This document shows, piece after piece, positions 20,297-29,242 of a stretch of DNA of 64,000 nt. The notes below the pieces were generated by a model. It did not search any database. It had not been told where the DNA came from and worked only from the letters and a program-made list of their open reading frames with translations. The stretch is taken from the NCBI GenBank assembly GCA_938010435.1, contig CALLUS010000002.1, positions 62,001 to 126,000 of the forward strand. Direction: 5' to 3'. Source of the DNA: an uncultured Rhizobiaceae group bacterium. Lineage in GTDB: Bacteria > Pseudomonadota > Alphaproteobacteria > Rhizobiales > Rhizobiaceae. Numbering within the stretch: the first letter of the stretch is position 1; each line of letters begins with the position of its first letter. Position numbers and translations under genes: made by a program.

Positions 20297-21411
20297 TCTT
20301 TTGCTCCTTGTGGTGACCGAACGACGTCGGCTACCTTCAGTTGTTTTGCCAACTCGTTGAGCTTTTGCAAATCGTCTGGAGTCCTGGAGAACTGTTTTCG
20401 TGCTTTTTCCAAAGCCAACGAAGCTTTCACTGGCTCATCCAGAACCATATATGAACGTATCAGGCGAGACCATTCTTGAAGCGTCCCTTCTTCATCCTCC
20501 AAACGGGATGCAAGGCCTTGGACCATTGCATTGATTTCTTCGATACCTGGTCGGTCGGGAGTGCCTTGTGACGCGCCAACCTTTTGTTTCAGACGTTTGA
20601 TCTGATCAGATGCGAGTTTTGCCCATTCTTGATCATTCACATTTAAGCGAGCCAAATTCTCCCAAATCCGCAAAGCTTCTTGCGACTTTCCTTCTTGATC
20701 TAACGCAAGCGCTAAATAGATTCTAGGCTTGACCAATTCAGAGTCTTGGGAAATCGCCTCGTCAAACATCTGTCGCGCTTCTGCAGGAACAATATTGCCC
20801 GCTACAACCGTTAAAGCCTCCCCCAAATCAGTCAACAGAATTGGTGTTTTCCCTTCAATACGAATGACCTGACGTAACGATCTTGCGCGATCACCTGGCC
20901 TGTTCAAACGACCATAGACATCGGCCAACAATTTCCACCCTTTGGAATCGTTGGGCTTATTGATCAGATGCTTTTCCGCTTTTTGAACCAAATCCTCAAT
21001 CGGTTGATCTTTCAAACTCAAATTTTTACGCGCACTTAATGGAAAGTCAGCCTGTCCCGAAGCGCCAAGAGAGCTATATAAAATTATTGAGAGGATAGGT
21101 ATGCCCAACACAGCAGCTAGACTCGTCACTACCAGCGAAGAGCGCCCACCAGCACTCCTCTTTATTGTGGCGGTTTCACGTCTCGCCTCCCGCAGCATTC
21201 TGCGTGCAATCTCCGCACGTTCAGAGGTGAGCGCTGAAGACGGTTTTTTCTGACGTTGAATTTCTTGATCTATCTGATTTATTTGGTCTTTGTAGAAGTT
21301 CAGAGAACTTGTGGCTTCATCAGCCACAACCGTGTCTTTTTTGACCAATGGCCAAACGACACAGAACGATGCAACAAACAATAAAATTAAAGATGAAATC
21401 CAAAACAACAT
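20293..21411 (-). CDS. ccmI: Cytochrome c maturation factor CcmI (CycH)
   Basis: An apocytochrome c chaperone. The 372-residue protein has an N-terminal helix (about 1-20), a cytoplasmic loop and a second helix near 95-115, followed by a periplasmic TPR domain with repeats such as GWKLLADVYGRLNRPGDRA. It is the first gene of ccmIEFH; ccmABCD are not in this window. A 77-base gap separates it from the upstream lipoprotein gene, so a promoter is possible there, but I could not define one. Confidence 0.93.
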   Translation of the reverse strand: MLFWISSLILLFVASFCVVWPLVKKDTVVADEATSSLNFYKDQINQIDQEIQRQKKPSSALTSERAEIARRMLREARRETATIKRSAGGRSSLVVTSLAAVLGIPILSIILYSSLGASGQADFPLSARKNLSLKDQPIEDLVQKAEKHLINKPNDSKGWKLLADVYGRLNRPGDRARSLRQVIRIEGKTPILLTDLGEALTVVAGNIVPAEARQMFDEAISQDSELVKPRIYLALALDQEGKSQEALRIWENLARLNVNDQEWAKLASDQIKRLKQKVGASQGTPDRPGIEEINAMVQGLASRLEDEEGTLQEWSRLIRSYMVLDEPVKASLALEKARKQFSRTPDDLQKLNELAKQLKVADVVRSPQGAKE

Positions 21412-21488
21412 GTGAGGTGTTTAACGTAGTTATTCCCTTGTTCAATGTGACTTCTTATCACTTCATTGCGAGAAGCATAATACAATTT

Positions 21489-21890
21489 CTAGCGAACCAA
21501 TTGCCATTTTCCATTGCTTCTCAAACAAGCTGTTGCTTCTGATATTTCGTTTATCTTGGAGTCGGTAACCGTATGTCTGAACTTGCGGCATTGTTGCGTC
21601 CCAACTCTGAACAATTGAAAGGCAATAACCGTGCCTGATATCTTCTGACTCACCGTCCAATCAAACACTTGAGAAGGCTTTCCAAAATTCAAAGCATTTT
21701 GTTCAACTTCTTTGACTTTGAGTTTTTCACTCTGGTTCAGGAAAGATGCAAAATTTTCGTCTGATTGGAATACCAGTGCCAAATCCTGTTTATCTGCATT
21801 GAGAGAAGGCTCATCCAGAGTTCGCTTCCCCGTCAATGTACAGGCCGAGAGCACCCCCGAAAGCAGCAAAAGCAACAAAAAACGAAACAT
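21489..21890 (-). CDS. Surface lipoprotein, RT0821/Lpp0805-like
   Basis: A 133-residue lipoprotein. The signal peptide MFRFLLLLLLSGVLSAC ends in a good lipobox (LSAC). The C-terminal half carries the pattern of RT0821/Lpp0805-type surface proteins: Trp, SGTV, a Cys in QCRKF, a second Cys in TACLRSNGKW. I use the ATG at 21890; an ATG at 21959 would add a non-signal extension overlapping the upstream kinase gene. It lies between the FeuQ-like kinase and ccmI on the same strand. Its function is unknown, but the envelope location is clear. Confidence 0.72.
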   Translation of the reverse strand: MFRFLLLLLLSGVLSACTLTGKRTLDEPSLNADKQDLALVFQSDENFASFLNQSEKLKVKEVEQNALNFGKPSQVFDWTVSQKISGTVIAFQLFRVGTQQCRKFRHTVTDSKINEISEATACLRSNGKWQLVR

Positions 21891-21922
21891 TATGTAGGAA
21901 TCTGAATTCAATTTCTTTGAGA

Positions 21923-23323
21923 TTAAAGATTGATTGCGACAATTGGAAGGCTGACACAAGCCCTCATCCCTCCGAGCGCCTTACTTCGTTCAAGAGTGAA
22001 CGTTCCTTTGTATTCTGCCACAATGTCTTTGACGATAGACAATCCCAAACCGGAACCACTTATAGATTCATCAATGCGCTCACCACGCAACAAGGCTCTT
22101 TGGCATTCAACTTCGCTCAAACCTGGCCCGTCATCCTCGATGACAATCTTCGCTTCAGTGACTTTTGCAGAAATCGGTTTTGGAAATTCCATCGACACTA
22201 GAACTTTGCTTTTGGCAAATTTAGATGCGTTTTCGATCAGATTTCCGAGAATTTCTTCAAAATCCTGCTCTTCCATGCGAAAGATGACTTCTGTTTCTAA
22301 CGGAGCAGAAGAAAAGTTGATCTCGCTTTTCAACTTTCGCATAACGCGAATGATGCGAGACATCGCCGGATTGAATTCAGTGCGCGCAGTCGTACTGCCC
22401 CGTTGAGCGGAGATTCTTGCCCTGTCCAAATAATTTTTGATTTGGCTGTCCATAATCCCGGCTTGTTCAGCGACCAAATCCCACGACTTATTGTTCGGCG
22501 ATTGATGTTCGTTCTTGATCACAGCCAACGGTGTTTTCAGTCCATGCGCCAAATTTCCAACCTGTGTTCTGGCTCGATCTACTACAGTTTTATTCGCTTC
22601 AACAAGCGCATTAATTTCAAGCGCAAGTGGTTGTATCTCTTCAGGGTAATCAGCACCCAATTTTTCCTCTCGACCTTCGCGAATTTCACCCAGTTGTCTT
22701 TGAGCACGCGCCAGCGGTTTCAAACCAAACATGACTGCAAAATAACCGATCGTGATTGTTCCAATTCCAAACAACGTTAGAAACAGCCAAACATTGTTTG
22801 ATATACGATTTATCTCATCATCTAATTCATCGCGATTGCCCGCCACCATAACTTGGTACAGGACTGAACTTTCCTCACCTAAATACAATTGCGTTTCCAC
22901 ACGAAACGAACGAATGTCGTTTTCTGAATGAGTGTAGTGGCGCTTAAAAGTTTGATCGAATGGAATCGCTGCAGACGTTGGGATGTCCAGATTTTCGTTC
23001 TCGACGAATACAGAGTTTAACAGAGGTTTCGACGGGGCCCTTGAATCCGAAACCGTCCAATACCAACCTGAAAGAGGAGCAGAAAACCTTGGTTCTCCGA
23101 AGTCAGGGGTGGCACGAAGCACACCATCTTCATTCTCAATTGCTCCGATCAGATTGTAAGAATGAGCCTCTAAGAGGGACTCAAAGCTACGTTCCGCATT
23201 CGTTTTAAAATAGGTTGATATTACGATTCCGGTGGCGACCAATGCAGTCACGGTCCAAACACCGAGGACAAACAGCAATCGGAATGCAAGGGAGTTTGGA
23301 ACCAGACGTAGCGTCACATTCAC
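21923..23323 (-). CDS. feuQ: FeuQ-type sensor histidine kinase
   Basis: A 466-residue membrane kinase with TM1 at about 14-36, a periplasmic domain of about 140 residues containing WYWTV, TM2 near 180-200, a HAMP-like linker, HisKA with NLAHGLKTPLAVIKNE (a PhoQ-like His box) and HATPase_c with IEDDGPGLS and GSGLGLSIV. Its start overlaps the regulator stop by four bases (ATGA). The FeuN-like gene upstream makes FeuQ the best match. In Sinorhizobium, FeuPQ controls cyclic glucan export and osmoadaptation. That target is known from the family and is not seen here. Confidence 0.8.
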   Translation of the reverse strand: MNVTLRLVPNSLAFRLLFVLGVWTVTALVATGIVISTYFKTNAERSFESLLEAHSYNLIGAIENEDGVLRATPDFGEPRFSAPLSGWYWTVSDSRAPSKPLLNSVFVENENLDIPTSAAIPFDQTFKRHYTHSENDIRSFRVETQLYLGEESSVLYQVMVAGNRDELDDEINRISNNVWLFLTLFGIGTITIGYFAVMFGLKPLARAQRQLGEIREGREEKLGADYPEEIQPLALEINALVEANKTVVDRARTQVGNLAHGLKTPLAVIKNEHQSPNNKSWDLVAEQAGIMDSQIKNYLDRARISAQRGSTTARTEFNPAMSRIIRVMRKLKSEINFSSAPLETEVIFRMEEQDFEEILGNLIENASKFAKSKVLVSMEFPKPISAKVTEAKIVIEDDGPGLSEVECQRALLRGERIDESISGSGLGLSIVKDIVAEYKGTFTLERSKALGGMRACVSLPIVAINL

Positions 23324-23979
23324 ATCCGATAACCCAAGCCGCGCACAGTTTCAATCACATCGGAATGGAGTTTCTTCCGCAAGCGTCCCACGAACACTTC
23401 AATAGTGTTAGAGTCGCGATCGAAATCTTGATCGTAAAGATGCTCAATCAACTCGGTGCGCGATACAATTTCCCCACGATGATGCATGAGGTAAGAAATC
23501 AGACGATACTCATGGGAGGTGAGCTTGACCAATTCATCATTCATCATGACTTTTGATTGTCGTGTGTCGAGCTTTACCGGGCCGATTTCTATTTCAGAGC
23601 TTGCATGGCCCGCCGCACGACGAATGAGGGCACGCACCCGCGCCAGAACTTCTTCTGTGTGGAATGGTTTAGCCACGTAGTCATCAGCGCCGGCATCTAT
23701 ACCAGAGACCTTATCGCTCCAACGGTCTCGCGCAGTCAGCATGAGCACAGGCATGGAACGCCCTTCACTGCGCCATTTTTCCAAAACAGTGAGGCCGTCC
23801 ATTTCCGGCAATCCAATATCTAAAATGACCGCATCATAAGGTTCGGTATCCCCAAGAAAATGGCCTTCGACACCGTCAGTCGCACTGTCCACCACATAAC
23901 CCGCATCTAGGAGAGTTTGGCACAATTGGCGATTCAGGTTTGCATCATCTTCAACAACGAGTAATCGCACACTCTTCAA
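23320..23979 (-). CDS. feuP: FeuP-type OmpR-family response regulator
   Basis: A 219-residue regulator. The receiver has VVEDD at the N-terminus and phospho-acceptor D54 (YDAVILDIGLPEMDG), with the conserved Lys in VAKPF. A winged-helix output domain follows (HEYRLISYLMHHRGEIVSR, IEVFVGRLRKKL). It is coupled to feuQ by an ATGA overlap and preceded by the FeuN-like gene with a 27-base gap. Confidence 0.83.
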   Translation of the reverse strand: MKSVRLLVVEDDANLNRQLCQTLLDAGYVVDSATDGVEGHFLGDTEPYDAVILDIGLPEMDGLTVLEKWRSEGRSMPVLMLTARDRWSDKVSGIDAGADDYVAKPFHTEEVLARVRALIRRAAGHASSEIEIGPVKLDTRQSKVMMNDELVKLTSHEYRLISYLMHHRGEIVSRTELIEHLYDQDFDRDSNTIEVFVGRLRKKLHSDVIETVRGLGYRM

Positions 23980-24006
23980 CCTTCATGATTTGCAGTTCGA
24001 TATCCA

Positions 24007-24258
24007 TTACTTTGAGACGACAACCGTTTTACGTCTGGGTGGGCCGTTGCCGGACTTAACCAAGACTTTGATAACACATTTCTGACCCTTTGACCGAACA
24101 CTGAGAACACGTCCACCTGTAGAAGATGCGACTTGTGACGCCTTTGCGCCGCAACCTGAAGCATGAGCGCTCGTTGAGGCAATAGGGGACGCAAAAAGCA
24201 AAATCGCCGTCAGACAACTGCTTAAAATGTATTTTGTTTGTTTTTTAAAATCTAACAT
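24007..24258 (-). CDS. feuN: FeuN-like small periplasmic PepSY-type protein
   Basis: An 83-residue exported protein: signal peptide to about residue 33 (cleavage after SAHA), then a short PepSY-like fold (GGRVLSVRSKGQKCVIKVLV, then RRKTVVV). Size, export and position directly upstream of feuP match FeuN, the small periplasmic inhibitor of FeuQ described in Sinorhizobium. Two cysteines in the mature part (CGAK and KCVIKV) could form a disulfide. The homology is inferred from size, synteny and the PepSY pattern. Confidence 0.7.
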   Translation of the reverse strand: MLDFKKQTKYILSSCLTAILLFASPIASTSAHASGCGAKASQVASSTGGRVLSVRSKGQKCVIKVLVKSGNGPPRRKTVVVSK

Positions 24259-24304
24259 GCAAGCAAACTACACACACTGATCTGAACAGTACATGAACAA
24301 TCTT

Positions 24305-24508
24305 TTACGGCATTGGCACAATATCACAAATGGCTGACCAAATCGCATTATGCTGCTTTATAGCAACAACAGTTAGATCAGTGTCTAAAACCGACCAAGA
24401 GATTGGTTTTAGGACCACACATGACAGGTCAGTCTCGGCGGTGCCCATCGTCTTCGCGCAACTTATCTGCATGAAAGCGATCACTGACAACACGATGTAA
24501 CGCATCAT
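24305..24508 (-). CDS. Small lipoprotein-like protein, candidate outer spanin (Rz1-like)
   Basis: About 67 residues from the ATG at 24508. An N-terminal hydrophobic segment (YIVLSVIAFMQ) ends at ISC. The lipobox is imperfect, with Gln at -3. The mature part contains SCVVLKPISWSVLDTD and AIKQHN, a pattern I associate with small phage-encoded lipoproteins beside holins. It starts inside the preceding gene in another frame, an 80-base overlap, which recalls nested Rz/Rz1 genes. It is the last gene of the GTA-lysis run. The function is inferred from arrangement. Confidence 0.5.
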   Translation of the reverse strand: MMRYIVLSVIAFMQISCAKTMGTAETDLSCVVLKPISWSVLDTDLTVVAIKQHNAIWSAICDIVPMP

Positions 24509-24647
24509 AGGCTCGCCCCAATTTTTTCGATTTGACGATTGCGCCTTCAATTTCAAACTCCTTTCGAAGATTGGCGCGAAGCCTGCTGCGTTTAATCCAA
24601 TTTGCCAGGTTCAGGAGCAATTTAATTATTTTAAGAACAATTGTCAT
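24429..24647 (-). CDS. Small membrane-anchored helical protein, candidate inner spanin (Rz-like)
   Basis: A 72-residue protein with an N-terminal hydrophobic helix (about 3-18) and a highly charged, probably helical remainder (RSRLRANLRKEFEIEG, then RFHADKLREDDGHRRD). It overlaps the holin-like gene upstream by four bases (ATGA) and contains the start of the lipoprotein-like gene in another frame. The N-terminal-anchor plus charged-helix layout fits an inner spanin but is short for one. Alternatively it is a GTA-associated small protein of unknown role. Confidence 0.5.
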   Translation of the reverse strand: MTIVLKIIKLLLNLANWIKRSRLRANLRKEFEIEGAIVKSKKLGRAYDALHRVVSDRFHADKLREDDGHRRD

Positions 24648-24853
24648 TCGATCATCGCAGATGCGTCCAGACGACCAAATATGGCAAACAACGAACCACC
24701 CACCGCCACGATCTGAAGAACAGCATCTGTGAGAGCGAGTTGGGTGTCTTGATCAATTGGATGGCCGAAAGCTCCCAGTAGTGCTGCACCAACAGCAATA
24801 AGTGATCCCCAGATCGTTTTTGAATAATACCATTTTTTGTGTTCTTGACTCAT
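24644..24853 (-). CDS. Holin-like small membrane protein
   Basis: A 69-residue protein. After WYYSKTIWGSLIAVGAALLG comes a second hydrophobic helix (AVLQIVAVGGSLFAIFGRL), so there are two membrane spans and a short polar tail. The SKTxWG opening and FGRLDA ending are common in small phage holin-type proteins of alphaproteobacterial phages. The start has AAGGAA upstream and lies 12 bases after the gp15 stop, so it is probably in the GTA transcript. A role in releasing particles is inferred. In R. capsulatus the GTA lysis genes lie away from the structural cluster. Confidence 0.62.
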   Translation of the reverse strand: MSQEHKKWYYSKTIWGSLIAVGAALLGAFGHPIDQDTQLALTDAVLQIVAVGGSLFAIFGRLDASAMIE

Positions 24854-24865
24854 TTGCCGTTCCTT

Positions 24866-27800
24866 CTAATGATTTAATTGTATTGATGTCTTGGTAAATT
24901 GCCCGGGACCCACTACGGCTGACACTTGGCCCACTTGAATATCCAAGGCCTTGGGAATATGTGAAAACCAGTCCTGCAGTTGAGCGCTCGTAATCGTGAC
25001 AATGGATGCTTCCACTCCCAGTTCATGTTCATTGTTGAGTTCATCGCGCAGATGAACGGTATATTTTTCTTGGGCTTCACTAAGTGGAATATCAATCTGT
25101 TCCCACGAATCTGCCCTAAGGCGGTTCCGGCGCTTCCAACTTACAAACACTGCCCCGTTGGAATTTTGCCTTGCCTTAAGATGAACGGGGCTGAATGGAA
25201 CATTACCCCTTTGCCCCAAGGCTTCCGTTTGTTTCACAATCGAAGCATTTCCGATCGATTTATCGCTTCTTCCAATTGCCCAATTCAGAACTTGTCCTTT
25301 TTGGCTTTCTGAACCGACGATTGGCTCCACCGCATCATTGAGCAACACAATTTCCGCCCCCGGGATGCTTCCCAACCTAGCCTCTTGTTCAGTGCCAGAC
25401 TGCCCTCGTAAAAGCCCGCTCAACTCCCACTCGCCGTCGCCGACAAGATTAGCGTTCAAAAATTGAACAATTTCCCACTGATTGTTCGCCGAGCGCACCG
25501 CTATGGCGTTACCCCCAGACAAGACTTGAATGGAGTTCGCGGAAAAGAGTTGGCCAGTATAAAGCTTTACTCTTATTTTTTCTGCCCACGACCAGCGACT
25601 TGTAGATGACGAAGGCACAAGTCCACCCGTCAACTCGCCAATAGAAGCCTGTTGCTCCACAATCTGTCTTAGATTGTAATCATCAGTCGTTGGAGATGAA
25701 TAAAGTGCAGCACTCCCAATCCATGGTTTTGCAGAGACAGCAACAAGATTGGATATCGTCTCCGAAATGAGTTCGATGACAGGCAAGTCAAGAAACACAG
25801 CCAATGGGGTTGGATCTGAAATCGGCGGACTTATCTGTTCAATGCGTTTGGGTACTTCAACCGGAGTAGCATTGCCCAACTCAATCGCTTTGGCTTCTAT
25901 TGTGAGATATGTCCCTTCTTCAATTGAAGTAATTTGCCAAACCTGATTTGACTCCGCATTTTCTAATTGAATGTATGTACCTACTTCTAGATAGCGCTTG
26001 GACAGCGGAAGTGAGAATGCAATTGATTTTCTCGCGGCCCATGTTGCATTCAACCAATCATCCAATACTGATTGTAGAATGAAACCGTCAGAAACGATTG
26101 GCAGTGATAAAGAAGCTTGACGTTGATTTTGTACATTGACCTTTTCAACTTGCAATTGAGCAGGCTGAAATTCCGCCACCGGATCAATGTAACTAAGAGA
26201 TGCACGATCAACAAGTTCAGTGCGCGGCACCAAAGTCTTACTGACCGTTGCATTGGAGCTATCTGCAACAAATAACATTTCAGACAGCTCAACAACGTCA
26301 AATGCACCTTTCGATCGAAAGGTCATCTTCCCCTGTTGTTCCGATACTGAAATTTGATAAAGCTCCATAAGAGCTTCGATTTCAGATCGTAACGGTGAAG
26401 AACTTGCAATCACATAACCGTCTATCACGCCATCAACTTGAGACGTATCCGCATTTAAAATGCCAATTTGATGTAATAGCGCGTTCAAAAGATCGGATAT
26501 TCGTACAGAACCCAATCTACCATTCAACCAATGGCCACGTTGCCAGTTCTCACCATCCGACCAAACATCAATATTTTGTGGAAACTGGGGAAATGGGCGC
26601 GCATCCCAAGCCCAAAGCTGAGATTTTTGGAAGTCAACCATCCGCCCTGCATAAACAGAACTTTGAGGGTTCTGACCATTCGAAAAACTTATAGACGATT
26701 CATCCCAATGCAGTTGCTGGGCCTGGATATAACTCAACATGGCACCATCATCTCTTCCGCCATTGGAAAAATATGGCACAGCTCTTTCAGACGATTTTGC
26801 ATCGTAGAATACATTGGGTTGAGCAGGACCATTGTGGATAGCCGGCGCACCAAACTCCGCAAATATAATTGGCTTCGATTGCGGCTTCCAATTCGTGGCA
26901 GCCGGCACTTCAACACCCGCTACCCGGTTGTAATGAGAATTAAACCACCATGACTTCAGGTCTTTAAATTTGAAAACCCAAGGCTTTTCTAAACCATCAG
27001 TGATGGGGGTCTGCGCTTTGTTTTGCCGATCTGATTGCGACGCATAGTGCCAATCAAACCCTTCCCCTGCGGATATCTGATTTTCCAGCATTTTGACATC
27101 AGTCGAGCTGTAACCATTTTCGTTATCGAGGGCAGAATCTCTCCAATCACTGGTTGGCATATAATTGTCGATTGCCACAACACCAATCGCAGGATGAGAC
27201 CAAAGCGGGTCCAAATTGAAGAATAGATCACCGGAACCATCTTGAGGGTGATAGCCAAAATACTCGCTCCAATCTGCAGAATATGTCACCGTACAATTGG
27301 AACCCAAAGTAGCTTTCACATCACTGGCAATGGACATGAGACCATCCACAAATGGAAACGAATTATCAGTTCCACGAACTCTTGTGAGACCGACCATCTC
27401 TGAGCCAATCAGAAACATATCAACACCACCCGCTTCTTCAGCAAGGCGTGTGTAGTGAAAAATCATATATCGATACGACCATTCAATGGTATTGGCGACG
27501 CTGGAAATTGAATGTGACAAATCCACATCCGATAACTCAACATCACCCAGGAAAGCTTCAATCTGCTGACCTGCCACCTCGGTTTGATCACTGGTTCCAG
27601 TATATCCGCTTGCTGGAAAACACGTAATTCTGCCACGCCAGGGGTAAGCAGCTTGCTGATCTCCCCCGTAGGGATCTGGAAGAGTATTGTCAGCAGCTAT
27701 ATCCATCATAATGAATGGATTGAGACATACCTTTAGACCACGTGCTTTTAGTTCGCGAATGGCACGAACAACACTTTGATCAGATGGTGACCCTCCATAA

Positions 27801-28780
27801 GAGATCACACCTTCATTGAGAGAAACTCGCTGTGCTTGTGAACGACGAATACCAGCCACTGTCCAACTGTCACCGCGATGAATATTTCGCTTTTTGACTT
27901 CGACCTTTGGTCGAATCTTACAATGTTCCGCCCTTAGGTCATCACCAAACCATGCCACAACCAAAGCAACTTGTTTTAAGTTCGGACACAGCATCAACAA
28001 CTCATCAAGCGATGCCAGAAAGTCAGTGTCTGCTAAGCTTTGATGCGTGTTGAGTTTTCGATACTCAACTTTGCTGACTTTCTCTACAACGGCTGATGGG
28101 TCATATCCAAACTCTGTTGCACCGGGGATAAGATTAACGCCGTAGATTCTGTTCTCAATTTCTCCTATCGGTTTCAAAACCTCTATAGAAATTTGGGGAA
28201 TTCGATTGCCAAATTCTTCGAGGGGGAAATCTTCAAAGACCACATAGGCCAAACCGCGATACGCAGGGGCATCACCATCTTGCTTCAAGTCAATCAGCGC
28301 ATCTGGAAGTTGGTCTTCAGTGCCTCTGTGTGTTCTGATGTTAAAATCGCTTTGATCCAGTTCTTTGCCATCGGCCCAAATTCTTCGAATTCCGGCAATC
28401 GGTCCTTCGCACAATCCAACAGCGAAATTTGCATAGTATGAGTACGTCTTAACTGTTGTTTTGGGGCCAGATGCCCCTTTGCCGCCTTGGGATTGCTTTT
28501 GAGATTTTTGAACTTCAATGAGACGTGTTGCCCAAATCACCTCACCAGAAATACGTGATCGACCAAACACCCGGGGTATAACGGCCCCTTCACGGGAACT
28601 TAAGAATTGAACATTGTCCAACTTTGGCCCTTCGATAATCTGGTCTTTGGCACCAAACAAACTTTGATCAACGACCGACCCTCCCAATGCACCCAACGCA
28701 CGCCCGGCAACCGCTCCTAATGGACCGAAGAGGAATCCACCAACAGCCGTACCGACCGTTTGAAGTATAAGTGTTGCCAT
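24866..28780 (-). CDS. GTA gp15, host-specificity/tail tip protein with TIM-barrel-like domain
   Basis: At 1304 residues, this is the largest GTA protein and forms the distal tail structure that contacts the recipient. A Gly/Ala-rich N-terminus (GFLFGPLGAVAGRALGALGG) is typical. The middle (about 420-740) resembles the GTA TIM-barrel-like glycoside-hydrolase domain, including VTYSADWSEYFGYHPQDGSG and YMPTSDWRDS. A phage-tail_3-type domain follows (about 790-960) and then a beta-rich C-terminus. No frameshift or stop interrupts this long frame, which argues for selection. It is separated from gp14 by only four bases. Confidence 0.93.
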   Translation of the reverse strand: MATLILQTVGTAVGGFLFGPLGAVAGRALGALGGSVVDQSLFGAKDQIIEGPKLDNVQFLSSREGAVIPRVFGRSRISGEVIWATRLIEVQKSQKQSQGGKGASGPKTTVKTYSYYANFAVGLCEGPIAGIRRIWADGKELDQSDFNIRTHRGTEDQLPDALIDLKQDGDAPAYRGLAYVVFEDFPLEEFGNRIPQISIEVLKPIGEIENRIYGVNLIPGATEFGYDPSAVVEKVSKVEYRKLNTHQSLADTDFLASLDELLMLCPNLKQVALVVAWFGDDLRAEHCKIRPKVEVKKRNIHRGDSWTVAGIRRSQAQRVSLNEGVISYGGSPSDQSVVRAIRELKARGLKVCLNPFIMMDIAADNTLPDPYGGDQQAAYPWRGRITCFPASGYTGTSDQTEVAGQQIEAFLGDVELSDVDLSHSISSVANTIEWSYRYMIFHYTRLAEEAGGVDMFLIGSEMVGLTRVRGTDNSFPFVDGLMSIASDVKATLGSNCTVTYSADWSEYFGYHPQDGSGDLFFNLDPLWSHPAIGVVAIDNYMPTSDWRDSALDNENGYSSTDVKMLENQISAGEGFDWHYASQSDRQNKAQTPITDGLEKPWVFKFKDLKSWWFNSHYNRVAGVEVPAATNWKPQSKPIIFAEFGAPAIHNGPAQPNVFYDAKSSERAVPYFSNGGRDDGAMLSYIQAQQLHWDESSISFSNGQNPQSSVYAGRMVDFQKSQLWAWDARPFPQFPQNIDVWSDGENWQRGHWLNGRLGSVRISDLLNALLHQIGILNADTSQVDGVIDGYVIASSSPLRSEIEALMELYQISVSEQQGKMTFRSKGAFDVVELSEMLFVADSSNATVSKTLVPRTELVDRASLSYIDPVAEFQPAQLQVEKVNVQNQRQASLSLPIVSDGFILQSVLDDWLNATWAARKSIAFSLPLSKRYLEVGTYIQLENAESNQVWQITSIEEGTYLTIEAKAIELGNATPVEVPKRIEQISPPISDPTPLAVFLDLPVIELISETISNLVAVSAKPWIGSAALYSSPTTDDYNLRQIVEQQASIGELTGGLVPSSSTSRWSWAEKIRVKLYTGQLFSANSIQVLSGGNAIAVRSANNQWEIVQFLNANLVGDGEWELSGLLRGQSGTEQEARLGSIPGAEIVLLNDAVEPIVGSESQKGQVLNWAIGRSDKSIGNASIVKQTEALGQRGNVPFSPVHLKARQNSNGAVFVSWKRRNRLRADSWEQIDIPLSEAQEKYTVHLRDELNNEHELGVEASIVTITSAQLQDWFSHIPKALDIQVGQVSAVVGPGQFTKTSIQLNH

Positions 28781-28784
28781 TTAG

Positions 28785-29231
28785 CTATTCACTTTCGAAA
28801 ACGGATGGAAAGACGAATGAAGACACGAAGCACTTCGACCAAAACTTGCTCATCCATGTTTCAACGACACAGGCATTGTCGTAGGCGTGAATGAATTTAG
28901 AGTCGTCGCTCAACACTCCAACATGTTTGGCGATTCCATTTCGCCGCATTCGAAAGATGATGATATCACCAGCACGCGGGTTTTCGGTTTCAACAAAGTA
29001 TTTTTCGCCCAAGCCAATGAGGTTTTCGACATTTCCGGTCTCAGCCCATGTGCTTGTATATGCTGGGACTGGTTCTGGTTCGGCACCTTGTGTCTCCCGC
29101 CAAACACCTCGAACCAACCCCAAACAATCGCACCCCACAGATTTACATGACGCTTGGTGTTTATAGGGGGTTCCTAACCAAGATCGTGCAGAATCCACGA
29201 TGCGCCGCCGCTCGCTAAACAATTCAACCAT
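28785..29231 (-). CDS. GTA gp14, NlpC/P60-type cell wall peptidase
   Basis: A 148-residue peptidase. The catalytic Cys is in VGCDCLGLVRGVWRE (about residues 33-47) and the His in IAKHVGVLSDD (about 106-116), the usual NlpC/P60 order. In GTA tails this enzyme is attached at the tip and cuts peptidoglycan during DNA delivery. It lies between gp13 and gp15 as in R. capsulatus. With no separate endolysin gene beside the holin-like gene, it could also help release; that is speculation. Confidence 0.93.
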   Translation of the reverse strand: MVELFSERRRIVDSARSWLGTPYKHQASCKSVGCDCLGLVRGVWRETQGAEPEPVPAYTSTWAETGNVENLIGLGEKYFVETENPRAGDIIIFRMRRNGIAKHVGVLSDDSKFIHAYDNACVVETWMSKFWSKCFVSSFVFPSVFESE

Positions 29232-29242
29232 AATATTTCCGA

